In this document: in pieces, positions 44,114-52,618 of the stretch
Numbering within the stretch: position 1 is the stretch's first letter
How the letters are laid out: each line of letters starts with the position of its first letter
Origin: Alterisphingorhabdus sp051668705
GTDB lineage: Bacteria > Pseudomonadota > Alphaproteobacteria > Sphingomonadales > Sphingomonadaceae
Direction of reading: 5' to 3'
DNA: 64,000 bases
Assembly (NCBI RefSeq): GCF_051668705.1
Contig: NZ_CP196351.1
Coordinates: forward strand, 496,001-560,000
Notes under the pieces: generated by a model
What the model was told of the DNA's origin: nothing
Databases searched by the model: none
What the model saw: the letters and a program-made list of their open reading frames with translations, nothing else
Translations under genes and position numbers: made by a program

Positions 44114-44147
44114 TCGTCTGATATGTTCCTAACCTAACAAGGTCATC

Positions 44148-44181
44148 AAAAAGGCTGGTCATGATTTTGACCGGCCTTTTT
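44148..44181 (+). terminator. Rho-independent terminator after ctrA
   Basis: AAAAAGGCTGGTCA and TTGACCGGCCTTTTT form a long stem with one mismatch and a 5-base loop; the 3' arm supplies the U-run. It could also act for the convergent gene at 44213. Confidence 0.9.
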
Positions 44182-44212
44182 ATTGCGTATCGCATGCGCT
44201 TTGGTACAGCTC

Positions 44213-44836
44213 TCACCCTATCAAAGTTTGTACGCGCTCTTGCAATGAAGGCAGGACATCTTCCCCAAACCAAGGGTTGCGCTTCAGCCAGATATTGTTG
44301 CGCGGGCTGGGGTGCGGCAGGGGCAATATATCGGGCCAATATTCCCGCCAATTTTGCACCGTTTTGGTTAGCGTTTCTTTTGGGCGATCGGGCATGTGCC
44401 AATCCATCGCATATTGCCCAATGACCAATGTCAGACCGATATCGGGCAGGCTATTCAAAGCACGGTTGCGCCATTGTGCTGCACATTCCGGGCGCGGCGG
44501 CAGGTCACCGCTTTTGCCTGTGCCGGGGAAGCAGAACCCCATGGGTATGATCGCGAAAATGTCGGGGTTATAAAAAGCCTCTCTGTCAACGCCCAGCCAC
44601 TCGCGCAGCCGGTTGCCGGACGGATCGTCAAAGGGGATACCTTTTTCATGCGTAATGCGCCCTGGTGCTTGTCCGGCGATCAGAATGCGAGAGCGTTTGT
44701 TGAACTGGAAGATTGGTTTGGCACCCAAAGGCAACGGCTCACAAATTGTACATGCCCGTATTTCATTGCTCAAAGCCTCGATAGAGGAAGTGTCGTTATC
44801 CAGAAATTTTGGAGATTTTTGGTCCATATCTCTCAC
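44213..44836 (-). CDS. Uracil-DNA glycosylase-superfamily protein
   Basis: A 207-residue protein with the fold signature of the UDG superfamily (PF03167). CxxC appears near the start (RACTICEPLP). Motif A is LIAGQAPGRITHEKGIPFDDPSGNRLREWLG (in segments), and motif C is PLPHPSPRN. It probably removes damaged bases or acts on a related substrate; the subgroup is uncertain and the full four-Cys iron-sulfur set of families 4/5 is not obvious. Start may be a GTG at 44836 or the ATG at 44827. The upstream M28 peptidase gene ends at 44837, so the two are adjacent and probably cotranscribed. Confidence 0.82.
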   Translation of the reverse strand: MRDMDQKSPKFLDNDTSSIEALSNEIRACTICEPLPLGAKPIFQFNKRSRILIAGQAPGRITHEKGIPFDDPSGNRLREWLGVDREAFYNPDIFAIIPMGFCFPGTGKSGDLPPRPECAAQWRNRALNSLPDIGLTLVIGQYAMDWHMPDRPKETLTKTVQNWREYWPDILPLPHPSPRNNIWLKRNPWFGEDVLPSLQERVQTLIG

Positions 44837-46189
44837 TCAACGGTTACGTTGCGGCAAGCCAGCAAAGGTGATGATGCTTTCCGCACCATTATTACCTATT
44901 GCAGCCACGCCAACAAAATAGTCGTCAACAATCACCCCGGGCAGTGTTAGCTCTTTGGCATTAGCGCTAGTAACCTGTGAATCTGTCCAATCACGCATAT
45001 CATTGCGACGCCAATACACTTTATAGCCTGCTGCGTCATCAACAGGCTCCCAGTTTATAGTCGTATCGGTTGATACCGCGCCTGCCAATGATGCTGATCT
45101 TGGTGCAGTGGGCGCCGTTGCCAGTTCACGTGCAAGTGCCACATTCAAATTGGTGACTTTGGCGAGATAATCAAAGTCCATCTCGTCAATGGTATCGCCA
45201 TATTTGCGGCCATCTTCGGTGCGCAGATCCTGATGTTGATGGTCATAATTCTCCACTCCGACGGTGAAGCGTATCGCTGGATAACCGACTTGCAAAGCGG
45301 GTAGATGGTCACCGCCACGCCGGAAGCGGTCGGGCCGACGTACGCCAAATACATTCAGGCCAATATGTGGGTTCGCTTTGGCGATGCGTGCCGCCGAACG
45401 CATCAATGCGCGTGAAGGCCCGTCATCCTCTGCGCCGCTGCCACGTCTTTGCAAAGCCTCAGCAAGCGATTCTGAAGAACGAATACCTTCTGAAAAAACC
45501 CGCACACGGTCATCGACAATGCGGCCATCCTGACCGACAGAATTGCCGACAATATCATTGTTCAGCAATGCCCGGACGCGCCATCCACGGGCCTTTGCTG
45601 TGTCGGCTAAGATACGACCACCCCATAGCCCTTGCTCTTCACCGGACAGCAGTGCGTAGATGATTGTTGGGCCGAATTTTTCTTTGCTCAATATGCGGGC
45701 GGCTTCCAATACCAAGGCAGTGCCGGAACCATCATCATTTGCGCCTGGTGCGTCGCTAGTGGCATCGAGCGGGTCGCTGACGCGGCTGTCAATATGTGCC
45801 GACAGGATGATGATATCGTCAGGATCACCGCTCCCGCGCTGAATGCCCAGAACATCAACCACATTAACGCCGTCAGGCGCACGCGGGCCAAAGAAACGTC
45901 GGTCCAGTCGTTCGACAGTGATACAGCCGCCACATTGGGATGCTATTTGCTCAAATTCGGATGCGGCCCAGCGTCGTGCCGCACCAATACCGCGGGTTGG
46001 ATTATCAACATCTGATAACGTGTGACGTGTCCCAAAACCAACAAGCCTCTCCACCAATGTGCGCAAATGCGCAGCATCGGCATTGCTTTTTTGATCATCA
46101 GCAATGGCGTTCGGCGTCATGCAGATAGCGGCAATAGCTGTGGTGATAGAGGCCGTGATCAGGGCGAATTTATGGATGGTTTTTTGCAT
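44837..46189 (-). CDS. M28-family zinc aminopeptidase, secreted
   Basis: A 450-residue protein with a signal peptide (FALITASITTAIAAICMTPNAIA). The M28 catalytic domain shows the metal-ligand order His/Asp/Glu/Asp/His: LSAHIDSR, PGANDDGSGTALVLEAARIL, LLSGEEQGLWGG, LNNDIVGN and NYDHQHQDLRT. A C-terminal fibronectin-III-like segment (INWEPVDDAAGYKVYWRR) follows. It should cleave N-terminal residues from peptides in the periplasm or outside. Start set at the ATG at 46189 because the signal peptide begins there. Confidence 0.88.
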   Translation of the reverse strand: MQKTIHKFALITASITTAIAAICMTPNAIADDQKSNADAAHLRTLVERLVGFGTRHTLSDVDNPTRGIGAARRWAASEFEQIASQCGGCITVERLDRRFFGPRAPDGVNVVDVLGIQRGSGDPDDIIILSAHIDSRVSDPLDATSDAPGANDDGSGTALVLEAARILSKEKFGPTIIYALLSGEEQGLWGGRILADTAKARGWRVRALLNNDIVGNSVGQDGRIVDDRVRVFSEGIRSSESLAEALQRRGSGAEDDGPSRALMRSAARIAKANPHIGLNVFGVRRPDRFRRGGDHLPALQVGYPAIRFTVGVENYDHQHQDLRTEDGRKYGDTIDEMDFDYLAKVTNLNVALARELATAPTAPRSASLAGAVSTDTTINWEPVDDAAGYKVYWRRNDMRDWTDSQVTSANAKELTLPGVIVDDYFVGVAAIGNNGAESIITFAGLPQRNR

Positions 46190-46291
46190 GGCGGAATATT
46201 GACCGACCGTGCCGTGAAAGGCAATGATAACTATCAATAAACAAGGATAATGGACGCTGGGGCGATGATTATTTGTTTATGTATTATCTGC

Positions 46292-47062
46292 TTATGACAG
46301 TGGCAGTGTCTGCACGTACCAGCGTTCAGTGCCTTCAAGGCCGATAGCTGTCAGCCGATCAGTCAAATAGGCACCGGTATCAATGCCAATCCGGTTGCGC
46401 TGGCTATCAATATCTTCACTGATCGTATGCCCGTGAATGACAAATTTTTCATGACGGCGCTCATAAGAGATGAAATCTTCTCTGATCCAGCGCATGTCTT
46501 TGCGGCTCTGTTCCGCCAGTGGCACTTTGGGGCGGATACCCGCATGAACAAAAACATAATCGCCAAAAACGATCTGATCCTCAAACGTAGACAGAAACTC
46601 CATATGCTCTGCCGGGAACAGGTCGGGAAGCAGCTCCGCCAGCTCATCAATCTCCATATTGCGGTAACGGGCCAATGGCACGCCATAGCTTAATATGGTT
46701 TCGCGTCCGCCTATGCGGCAGAAGAAGCGAACCATTGAAGGGTCTCCGCTATATGCGCCCACCATGACCTCTTCATGATTGCCAGTGAGGAAGCGCACTT
46801 TGTCACTCGCTTTGGCAAGGGATAATGCGGTATCGATAACGCCTTTGCTATCTGGCCCGCGATCAACAAGGTCCCCTAGAAAGATCAGATGTGTATCTGC
46901 TGGCCCACGTTTGGCGTCATCTTCATCAACCATGGTCAGCAATTTGAGCAGCAAATCCTGCCGCCCGTGAATATCGCCAATAGCATAAACACGCTGGCCA
47001 GCAGGAACAGCAGGGGGCGGGGCTTCTTGATCCCGCTTTTTGGAGAAGAAAGACTTTATCAT
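46292..47062 (-). CDS. PPP-family serine/threonine phosphatase / Ap4A-hydrolase-like
   Basis: A 256-residue metallophosphoesterase. The three signature blocks are YAIGDIHGRQDLL, LIFLGDLVDRGPDSKGVI and LTGNHEEVMVG. FVHAGIRPKVPLAEQ and FVIHGHTISEDI supply the later His ligands. This places it in the PPP phosphatase / PrpE-like group; protein phosphatase and dinucleotide polyphosphate hydrolase activities cannot be separated by sequence. Start ATG at 47062. Stand-alone minus-strand gene. Confidence 0.88.
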   Translation of the reverse strand: MIKSFFSKKRDQEAPPPAVPAGQRVYAIGDIHGRQDLLLKLLTMVDEDDAKRGPADTHLIFLGDLVDRGPDSKGVIDTALSLAKASDKVRFLTGNHEEVMVGAYSGDPSMVRFFCRIGGRETILSYGVPLARYRNMEIDELAELLPDLFPAEHMEFLSTFEDQIVFGDYVFVHAGIRPKVPLAEQSRKDMRWIREDFISYERRHEKFVIHGHTISEDIDSQRNRIGIDTGAYLTDRLTAIGLEGTERWYVQTLPLS

Positions 47063-47139
47063 AAGAATAACTAAAGCTGTCCGGCTAACAATGCGCTGGC
47101 CGGGATTAAGGCAGGTTTAACGCCCCAAATGCTCGATAC

Positions 47140-48330
47140 TCAGCTTTCTACCGTGAAAGTAAGGCCGGCATTGGCTTCAAGGCGTTGCACCAGTTTTTCA
47201 CCCAGCAATGATGCCGGGGTATATACACCGCCAGTGCTTTGCGGAACATCGCGCAGCAGACACATAGCCGTTTCGGCTATCATCTTGGATGTCGAACCAT
47301 AGCCGGGATCTCTATCACCTTTGACCGATAGGATAGCGCCGTTGCCATCTTCATATTCGGCGAAGAAAACCGCATCATAAAAACCATTTTCGCGTTCTTC
47401 TTTGCTAGGGCCTTCGCCCGGTGCAGGTGTTTTATCATTGCTACCAAAACTGGGATTAGCGGCCAGTTGCTTGGCCAGCTCTTCGCCTTTTTCGCCCGGC
47501 CCGGTCATCACCATTTCGTCATAGACAAAATTTTCGCCATATGCATGGCCAAGCAATGTGTTGGTCCGGTGAACATTTTTGGTGTTAATCGGTGCCATGA
47601 CAAAGGGCGCGTTCCAGCTTTGCAGCTTGTCATCATATTGTGGTTTATCGCCACGCGGTTGCTCAGGCCCGTTAAAACCTTCGGTTAGCATGAACGGGCT
47701 CATCAGCTTGGCAATCAGGCTGGGGTCTTTTGCAGCTGCTTTTGCCACTTCCTGCATCGAGGCAACGGTTCCACCAGAGGCCGCCCCCTGCATGCCGCGC
47801 ATGCGCCCTTTAATGCGCGGAGCGGGCGCGCCGAATTTTTCTTTGCAATGTTGCTGGGCCATATAAACGCCCAGATCGAAAGGAATGGAGTCAAACCCAG
47901 CTGAGCAGACGATGCGGGCACCGCTGTCTTTGGCCTGATCGTTATTGGCTTCAATCTGGTCCAGAATGAAATTTGGCTCACCGGCCAGATCGCAATAATC
48001 CGTGCCATTACGTGCACAGGCTGCAACCAGTTCATTGCCATAAAGAACATAAGGACCAACCGTTGAGATAACGACCTTGGTTGATTTCGTCATTGCCTCC
48101 AGAGAGGTCGGGTCATTAGCATCAGCAACCACCAAAGGTGTATCAGCCGGCGCGCCAATTTCATCGCGGACACTTTCCAGCTTTTCCTGCGACCTGCCGG
48201 CCATAGCCCATTTGGGTGCGTCATCCTTACCGGCATATTGCTGGGATAAATATTCCGCCACCAGACGACCGGTAAAGCCGGTGGCTCCATAGACCATGAT
48301 GTCAAATTCGCGATTGGCTTTGTCTGTCAT
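47140..48330 (-). CDS. Saccharopine dehydrogenase-like NAD(P)-binding oxidoreductase
   Basis: A 396-residue protein. The N-terminal Rossmann fold reads FDIMVYGATGFTGRLVAEYLSQQY; STVGPYVLYGNELVAACARNGTDYCDLAGEP follows (in segments). This matches the saccharopine dehydrogenase-like / trans-acting enoyl reductase group rather than true lysine biosynthesis enzymes. It may reduce a lipid substrate; the true reaction is unknown. CCTGAGAAC precedes the ATG (AGGAG on the coding strand). Stand-alone gene. Confidence 0.83.
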   Translation of the reverse strand: MTDKANREFDIMVYGATGFTGRLVAEYLSQQYAGKDDAPKWAMAGRSQEKLESVRDEIGAPADTPLVVADANDPTSLEAMTKSTKVVISTVGPYVLYGNELVAACARNGTDYCDLAGEPNFILDQIEANNDQAKDSGARIVCSAGFDSIPFDLGVYMAQQHCKEKFGAPAPRIKGRMRGMQGAASGGTVASMQEVAKAAAKDPSLIAKLMSPFMLTEGFNGPEQPRGDKPQYDDKLQSWNAPFVMAPINTKNVHRTNTLLGHAYGENFVYDEMVMTGPGEKGEELAKQLAANPSFGSNDKTPAPGEGPSKEERENGFYDAVFFAEYEDGNGAILSVKGDRDPGYGSTSKMIAETAMCLLRDVPQSTGGVYTPASLLGEKLVQRLEANAGLTFTVES

Positions 48331-48445
48331 GTTCTCAGGCTCCTAATTATCATTATAGCTATAAATACATTCTTCCACTCGCATATGCGCCCTTTTGCCA
48401 GTTTTGCAAGAGATAGGGCTGTGTGGGGATGTTAGATTATGTGAC

Positions 48446-49000
48446 TTATAATTTGGGTAGGGTGACGCCTTTTTGCCCCATATATTTGCCTGCGCGATCT
48501 GCATAGCTGACCTCGCATGGCTCATTGCCCTGCAAAAAGAGGAACTGACATGCGCCCTCATTGGCATAGATTTTCGCGGGCAATGGCGTTGTGTTGGAAA
48601 ATTCCAGTGTCACATGGCCTTCCCAACCGGGTTCCAAGGGGGTGACATTCACAATGATGCCGCAGCGGGCATAGGTTGATTTGCCCAAGCAGATAACCAG
48701 AACATCCTTTGGAACACGAAAATATTCGACTGTCCGCGCCAATGCGAAGCTATTGGGCGGGATAATGCAGCAATCCGTCTTTTTGTCGACAAAGCTGGTC
48801 GATGCAAAATCCTTCGGATCGACCACGGCGCTTTCAATATTGGTGAATATCTTAAATTCGTCAGAAACCCGGGCATCATATCCATAAGAGGAAAGACCAT
48901 AGCTGATACAGCCATCGCGCTGTTGGCGATCAACAAAGGGTTCGATCATCCCGGTTTCTAATGCTGTTTCGCGTATCCAGCGATCCGATAAAATTGCCAT
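48446..49000 (-). CDS. dcd: dCTP deaminase
   Basis: A 184-residue trimeric deaminase converting dCTP to dUTP for dTTP synthesis. It begins MAILSDRWIRETALETGMIEPF and has ISYGLSSYGYDARVSDEFKIFTN, the active-site FALARTVEYFRVPKDVLVICLGKSTYARCGIIVNVTPLEPGWEGHVTLEFSNTTPLPAKIYANEGACQ (key residues SxYARCG, EPGWEG, ANEGxCQ). Length is standard. It follows cdd by 32 bp on the same strand, forming a pyrimidine-salvage pair. Confidence 0.97.
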   Translation of the reverse strand: MAILSDRWIRETALETGMIEPFVDRQQRDGCISYGLSSYGYDARVSDEFKIFTNIESAVVDPKDFASTSFVDKKTDCCIIPPNSFALARTVEYFRVPKDVLVICLGKSTYARCGIIVNVTPLEPGWEGHVTLEFSNTTPLPAKIYANEGACQFLFLQGNEPCEVSYADRAGKYMGQKGVTLPKL

Positions 49001-49032
49001 GATAAATTTCCAGTTTGAACCGATTTAACCGG

Positions 49033-49479
49033 TTAGTTGTCAAGATTGGCTGGGCCAAATGCGGCTGGCAAGAGCGCGGAAAGGCTATATTGTGTATAAC
49101 CGCCCTCATGCCCGCAATAGACTTGCGGATCAGTATTGCCCAATTGTGCGACCTCGTTGATCATCTGGCGGCAGCGACCACAGGGAGTGATGGCATGGGC
49201 ATTGGGTGATATTTTGCCGTTTTGGAGCGGGCCACCATGGACAGCAACGGCTACTAAACCCGATCGTAAGCCCCGATGATTGGCATCAACAATCGCGTTA
49301 GTCTCCGCGCATAATGACAGGCCATAGCTAGCATTCTCAAAATTACAGCCAGTAACAACCGTGCCATCATCAAATAACAAGGCCGCGCCGACATGGAATT
49401 GCGAATAAGGCGCATAAGCCTGATGGGACGCACGCAATGCCTGATCCAAAAGCTCTTCTGGATTTATGAGAGAGGTCAT
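49033..49479 (-). CDS. cdd: Cytidine deaminase
   Basis: A 148-residue homotetrameric-type enzyme that deaminates cytidine and deoxycytidine. The zinc and catalytic motif is LCAETNAIVDA (C-A-E) plus PCGRCRQMINE (PCxxC). SHQAYAPYSQFHVGAALLFDDGTVVTGCNFENASYG (in segments) forms the substrate pocket. The ATG at 49479 overlaps the TGA of the upstream GH25-like gene by 4 bp. dcd follows downstream. Confidence 0.96.
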   Translation of the reverse strand: MTSLINPEELLDQALRASHQAYAPYSQFHVGAALLFDDGTVVTGCNFENASYGLSLCAETNAIVDANHRGLRSGLVAVAVHGGPLQNGKISPNAHAITPCGRCRQMINEVAQLGNTDPQVYCGHEGGYTQYSLSALLPAAFGPANLDN

Positions 49480-50243
49480 TGTGCGCTTTCCTGATTTTGG
49501 CTCTGATTTTGCCCCTGATCTTCTGATTGTCTGATGACAACATGCTCAACCGGTTGGTCAACGCCTTCCATCGCATGATTATCATTGTCTGACCACATGA
49601 CCCAGGCTTTGCTGGCATAATCGGGGGGGAAGAAATTGCCTTCCAGCCATATATCACGGCCAATATCGGCACTGATGCGATAGCTATCCTCAAACTCGCG
49701 GGAAATGCGTATAATGGCGCGCTTGCCACTATGGGTTTCAATCTGGTTGAGAAAAGTTGTCAGCTCACTCAGCACCAATGCGCGGGCAGGGCGATCTTCG
49801 CACCCCTCTTCAAAGGCCAGATATACGGCTGGAGGCAGCACTTTGGGGCGGCGGGGCACGGTGGTGACAAAATTCTCTGACTGATCGGTGGCAAGCCTGC
49901 ACAGGCTGTAATGATGCAGTGCGCCAAAGCCTATCTTGGCTTTTTCCGCCTCTGCAAAATTCTGACCAAATGCCGGATCGCGATAATCGGAACTGCGCGT
50001 CGCCAGCATATAGGCGAAGTTGATATTCAGCGCGGCCATGCTAGGCCAGCTAACAGTGCCATTATCCGCAGATATAGCGATGCCCTGGAGCGGATATTGA
50101 TCGCGCGGCGCCGTCCAGCTGCGGGAAAAGCTGAACGCTGCCCATGCCAGCAGGCCAAGGACAACCACAACCACCAACAAGCCGGTCAAAACTCCTGATC
50201 TTTTTCCCCCGTTTCGCGCCAATATCTGTTCCCGTTCTTTCAA
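49476..50243 (-). CDS. GH25 lysozyme-like membrane-anchored protein, catalytic Asp residues apparently lost
   Basis: A 255-residue protein with one N-terminal membrane anchor (SGVLTGLLVVVVVLGLLAWAAFSFS) and a periplasmic domain resembling GH25: QGIAISADNGTVSWPSM, FAYMLATRSSDYRDPAFGQNFAEAEKAKIGFGALHHYSL (in segments), then AVYLAFEEG and later RISREFEDSY. GH25 enzymes usually show G-I-D-V-S at the start and D-x-E in the centre. Here those read G-I-A-I-S and A-F-E, so both key Asp are absent. It may be a binding-only or altered hydrolase. It overlaps cdd by 4 bp. Confidence 0.72.
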   Translation of the reverse strand: MKEREQILARNGGKRSGVLTGLLVVVVVLGLLAWAAFSFSRSWTAPRDQYPLQGIAISADNGTVSWPSMAALNINFAYMLATRSSDYRDPAFGQNFAEAEKAKIGFGALHHYSLCRLATDQSENFVTTVPRRPKVLPPAVYLAFEEGCEDRPARALVLSELTTFLNQIETHSGKRAIIRISREFEDSYRISADIGRDIWLEGNFFPPDYASKAWVMWSDNDNHAMEGVDQPVEHVVIRQSEDQGQNQSQNQESAQ

Positions 50244-50285
50244 TGATGCTGTGATTCGTGAAACCCGCTTTCACCAATAGCCGTT

Positions 50286-50768
50286 TTAGCCTTTGATATG
50301 CAGTACGCAAATAAGGGTAAAAAGACGTCTTGCGGTGGGGAAATCAACGGCAATTTTGCCTTCAAGCCGCTCCATAAGCAGTTCGGCAGCCTGATTGTGC
50401 ACACCGCGGCGCGCCATATCTATGGTTTCAATCTCTTGTGAGGTTGCTTGGCGGATGGCCTGATAATAGCTGTCGCAAATGGCGAAATAATCGCGAATAG
50501 GTCTGCGGAACCTGCCCAAGGCCAAGATAATGGTTTCCAATGGCGTTTTGTCCTCGCGGCCAATGTCCATCACCAAGCGTCCCTCTGTAACAGAGAGTTT
50601 GAGCGAGTAAGGACCATCGCACACTGCGCACCGTTCGCTAAGCGGCTGGAAACTATTGTCTTCGATCAGATCATAGATGGCAATACGACGCTCCTGCTCA
50701 ATATCGGCATTGCGCCAGACAATTGTCTGCTCATCCAGTTCGATATGTGTGATGCGATAGTCGGCCAT
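50286..50768 (-). CDS. UPF0262 family protein
   Basis: A 160-residue alphaproteobacterial protein of unknown function (PF06793). Conserved text includes YRITHIELDEQTIVWRNADIEQERRIAIYDLIEDNSF (in segments), YSLKLSVTEGRLVMDI, ILALGRFRRPIRDYFAICDSYYQAIR and ETIDMARRGVHNQAAELLMERLEGKIAVDFPTARRLFTLICVLH. It is divergent from dnaB, with a 135-bp gap. The gene downstream is the GH25-like gene. Start ATG at 50768. Confidence 0.93.
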   Translation of the reverse strand: MADYRITHIELDEQTIVWRNADIEQERRIAIYDLIEDNSFQPLSERCAVCDGPYSLKLSVTEGRLVMDIGREDKTPLETIILALGRFRRPIRDYFAICDSYYQAIRQATSQEIETIDMARRGVHNQAAELLMERLEGKIAVDFPTARRLFTLICVLHIKG

Positions 50769-50903
50769 AGTCTGTGGGCATCGCCTATCGGGGAGGGTTC
50801 GGCAAGCCTAAAAAGGTCAAGCTATAGTTTTGCGCCTTATCCACAATCGTCTTTTATCGTCGCTGCGGTTGCACCAGCATATTGGGCGGCGCATAGGGTG
50901 GCT

Positions 50904-52454
50904 ATGGCTACTATATTTACCCCTGATAATGATTCCCTAAGCATGGATATGGCTGGTAATGATGCCGCTGTCGGCAATGCCGATAAAGCGCAGAGCCTGC
51001 CGCACAATATAGATGCGGAAGTTGCTTTTCTGGGCGCCATGCTAATTGATAATCGCGTGTCGGAAGATATTAGCATTCCGCTACGAGCCGAGCATTTTTT
51101 TGAACCGCTGCATGGCCGTATTTACGACCGTATAATGAAGCTGTTGGATCGCAATCTTGTGGTGACCCCGGTCACGCTCAAGCCATTTTTCGAAAGCGAT
51201 GAGACGCTGCAACAGGTGGGCGGTTTGGGCTATCTGGCCAAGTTGACCGCTGACAGCGCAGGTTTGATTGGCGCACGCGACTTTGCGCAACAAATTTATG
51301 ATCTCGCTTTGTTGAGAGAATTGATCACGGTCGGGCGGACTTTGGTCAATGACGCTATGGACACAAGCGAAAGCGTTGACCCTAAGGCGCAGGTGGAAAA
51401 TGCCGAAGCGGCGCTCTATTCTGTGATGGAGGGTGAAGGCGATAGCAGCGGTGCCGTTGATTTTGGCCGCGCCACATTGGTTGCGGTCGAAATGGCGCAA
51501 AAGGCTTTTAACTCTGGCGGTCATTTGTCAGGTGTGACCACCGGTCTTGATAATGTGAATGAGAAGATTGGCGGCTTGCACAATAGTGATTTGCTGATTT
51601 TGGCTGGACGTCCAGGCATGGGTAAGACCGCATTGGCAACCAATTTTGCCTTTAACGCAGCGCAGCGCTGGCGGCGTGAGGAAGAGGACGGCATTGAAGA
51701 AAAGCAGCGCGTGGGCGCTAAAACGGCTTTCTTCTCGCTGGAAATGTCGGCGGACCAGTTGGCCACGCGTATTTTGGCGCAAGAATCGGGCATATCTTCC
51801 GAAGCGCTGCGCATGGGCAAAATCAGCCGCGAAGATTTCCAGAATTTAAGCCGAGCCAGCCAGGATTTGCAGGATCTTCCGCTGTTCATTGATGATACGC
51901 CAGCGCTGACCATTGCGGCCTTGCGGACCCGCGCACGGCGGCTCAAGCGGCGGCATGGCATTGGCCTAATTGTGGTCGATTATCTTCAGCTTTTGCAAGG
52001 TACAGGGCGTGCCAGCGATAACCGTGTTAATGAGATTTCGGAGATTAGCCGAGGGCTCAAGACACTGGCCAAAGAGCTACAAGTGCCCGTATTGGCGCTG
52101 TCACAGCTTAGCCGTGCGGTCGAACAGCGCGAAGACAAAACGCCGCAACTTTCTGACTTGCGTGAATCCGGCTCGATTGAGCAAGACGCGGATATGGTGC
52201 TGTTCGTTTATCGTGAAGATTATTATGTGCAGTCAAAAGAGCCCAAAACACCGCAAGAGGGTGATGATCAATCCATCCATGATGCCCATGCGCAATGGGC
52301 GATGCAAATGGAGCGCGTTTACGGCCTTGCTGAATTGGTGGTCGCCAAATCACGGCATGGCTCAACTGGCAAAGTGCGCATGAAATTCGAAGCCAAAATC
52401 ACCAAATTTACCGATCTTGCGGATGATGCCTATGGCACGCCGGATTATGAGTAA
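50904..52454 (+). CDS. dnaB: Replicative DNA helicase DnaB
   Basis: A 516-residue hexameric helicase. The N-terminal domain reads LPHNIDAEVAFLGAMLIDNRVSEDISIPLRAEHFFEPLHGRIYD in segments. The RecA-like domain has Walker A GRPGMGKTALA, TAFFSLEMSADQLATRILAQESGI, the Walker B region IGLIVVDYLQLLQGTG and DLRESGSIEQDADMVLFVYREDYY. No intein is present. The ATG at 50904, after GGGTGG, gives the standard N-terminus; the frame stays open far upstream (into UPF0262), but that is antisense coding. A 107-bp repeat element follows. Confidence 0.96.
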   Translation: MATIFTPDNDSLSMDMAGNDAAVGNADKAQSLPHNIDAEVAFLGAMLIDNRVSEDISIPLRAEHFFEPLHGRIYDRIMKLLDRNLVVTPVTLKPFFESDETLQQVGGLGYLAKLTADSAGLIGARDFAQQIYDLALLRELITVGRTLVNDAMDTSESVDPKAQVENAEAALYSVMEGEGDSSGAVDFGRATLVAVEMAQKAFNSGGHLSGVTTGLDNVNEKIGGLHNSDLLILAGRPGMGKTALATNFAFNAAQRWRREEEDGIEEKQRVGAKTAFFSLEMSADQLATRILAQESGISSEALRMGKISREDFQNLSRASQDLQDLPLFIDDTPALTIAALRTRARRLKRRHGIGLIVVDYLQLLQGTGRASDNRVNEISEISRGLKTLAKELQVPVLALSQLSRAVEQREDKTPQLSDLRESGSIEQDADMVLFVYREDYYVQSKEPKTPQEGDDQSIHDAHAQWAMQMERVYGLAELVVAKSRHGSTGKVRMKFEAKITKFTDLADDAYGTPDYE

Positions 52455-52502
52455 TCGGGTTCAGAATTCTGCGTTTTGAGAGCTAGACTAAACAGATATA
52501 TA

Positions 52503-52609
52503 AATACCGCTAGCCCTGAGCCTGTTGAAGGGCGTCTTCCAGTATTGCGCCAAGTTGGCAAACAGGCTTCGATAAGCTCTGCCCTAATGGCTTAGTTAGA
52601 CGCGGTATT
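52503..52609. repeat. 107-bp inverted-repeat element downstream of dnaB
   Basis: AATACCGC (52503-52510) and GCGGTATT (52602-52609) are perfect terminal inverted repeats. Inside, GCCCTGAGCCTGTTGAAGGGC and, further on, ACAGGCTTCGATAAGCTCTG resemble the CCCTGAGCCTGTCGAAGGG-type palindromic repeats common in sphingomonad genomes (by memory). It lies between the convergent ends of dnaB and cysH. Probably a REP/MITE-like element that may also help to terminate both transcripts. Confidence 0.65.
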
Positions 52610-52618
52610 CAGTGCCGA

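Noticed and set aside
50448..50903. Upstream extension of dnaB
   Set aside because: The extra 152 codons are antisense to UPF0262 and lack DnaB homology; the ATG at 50904 gives the normal N-terminus.
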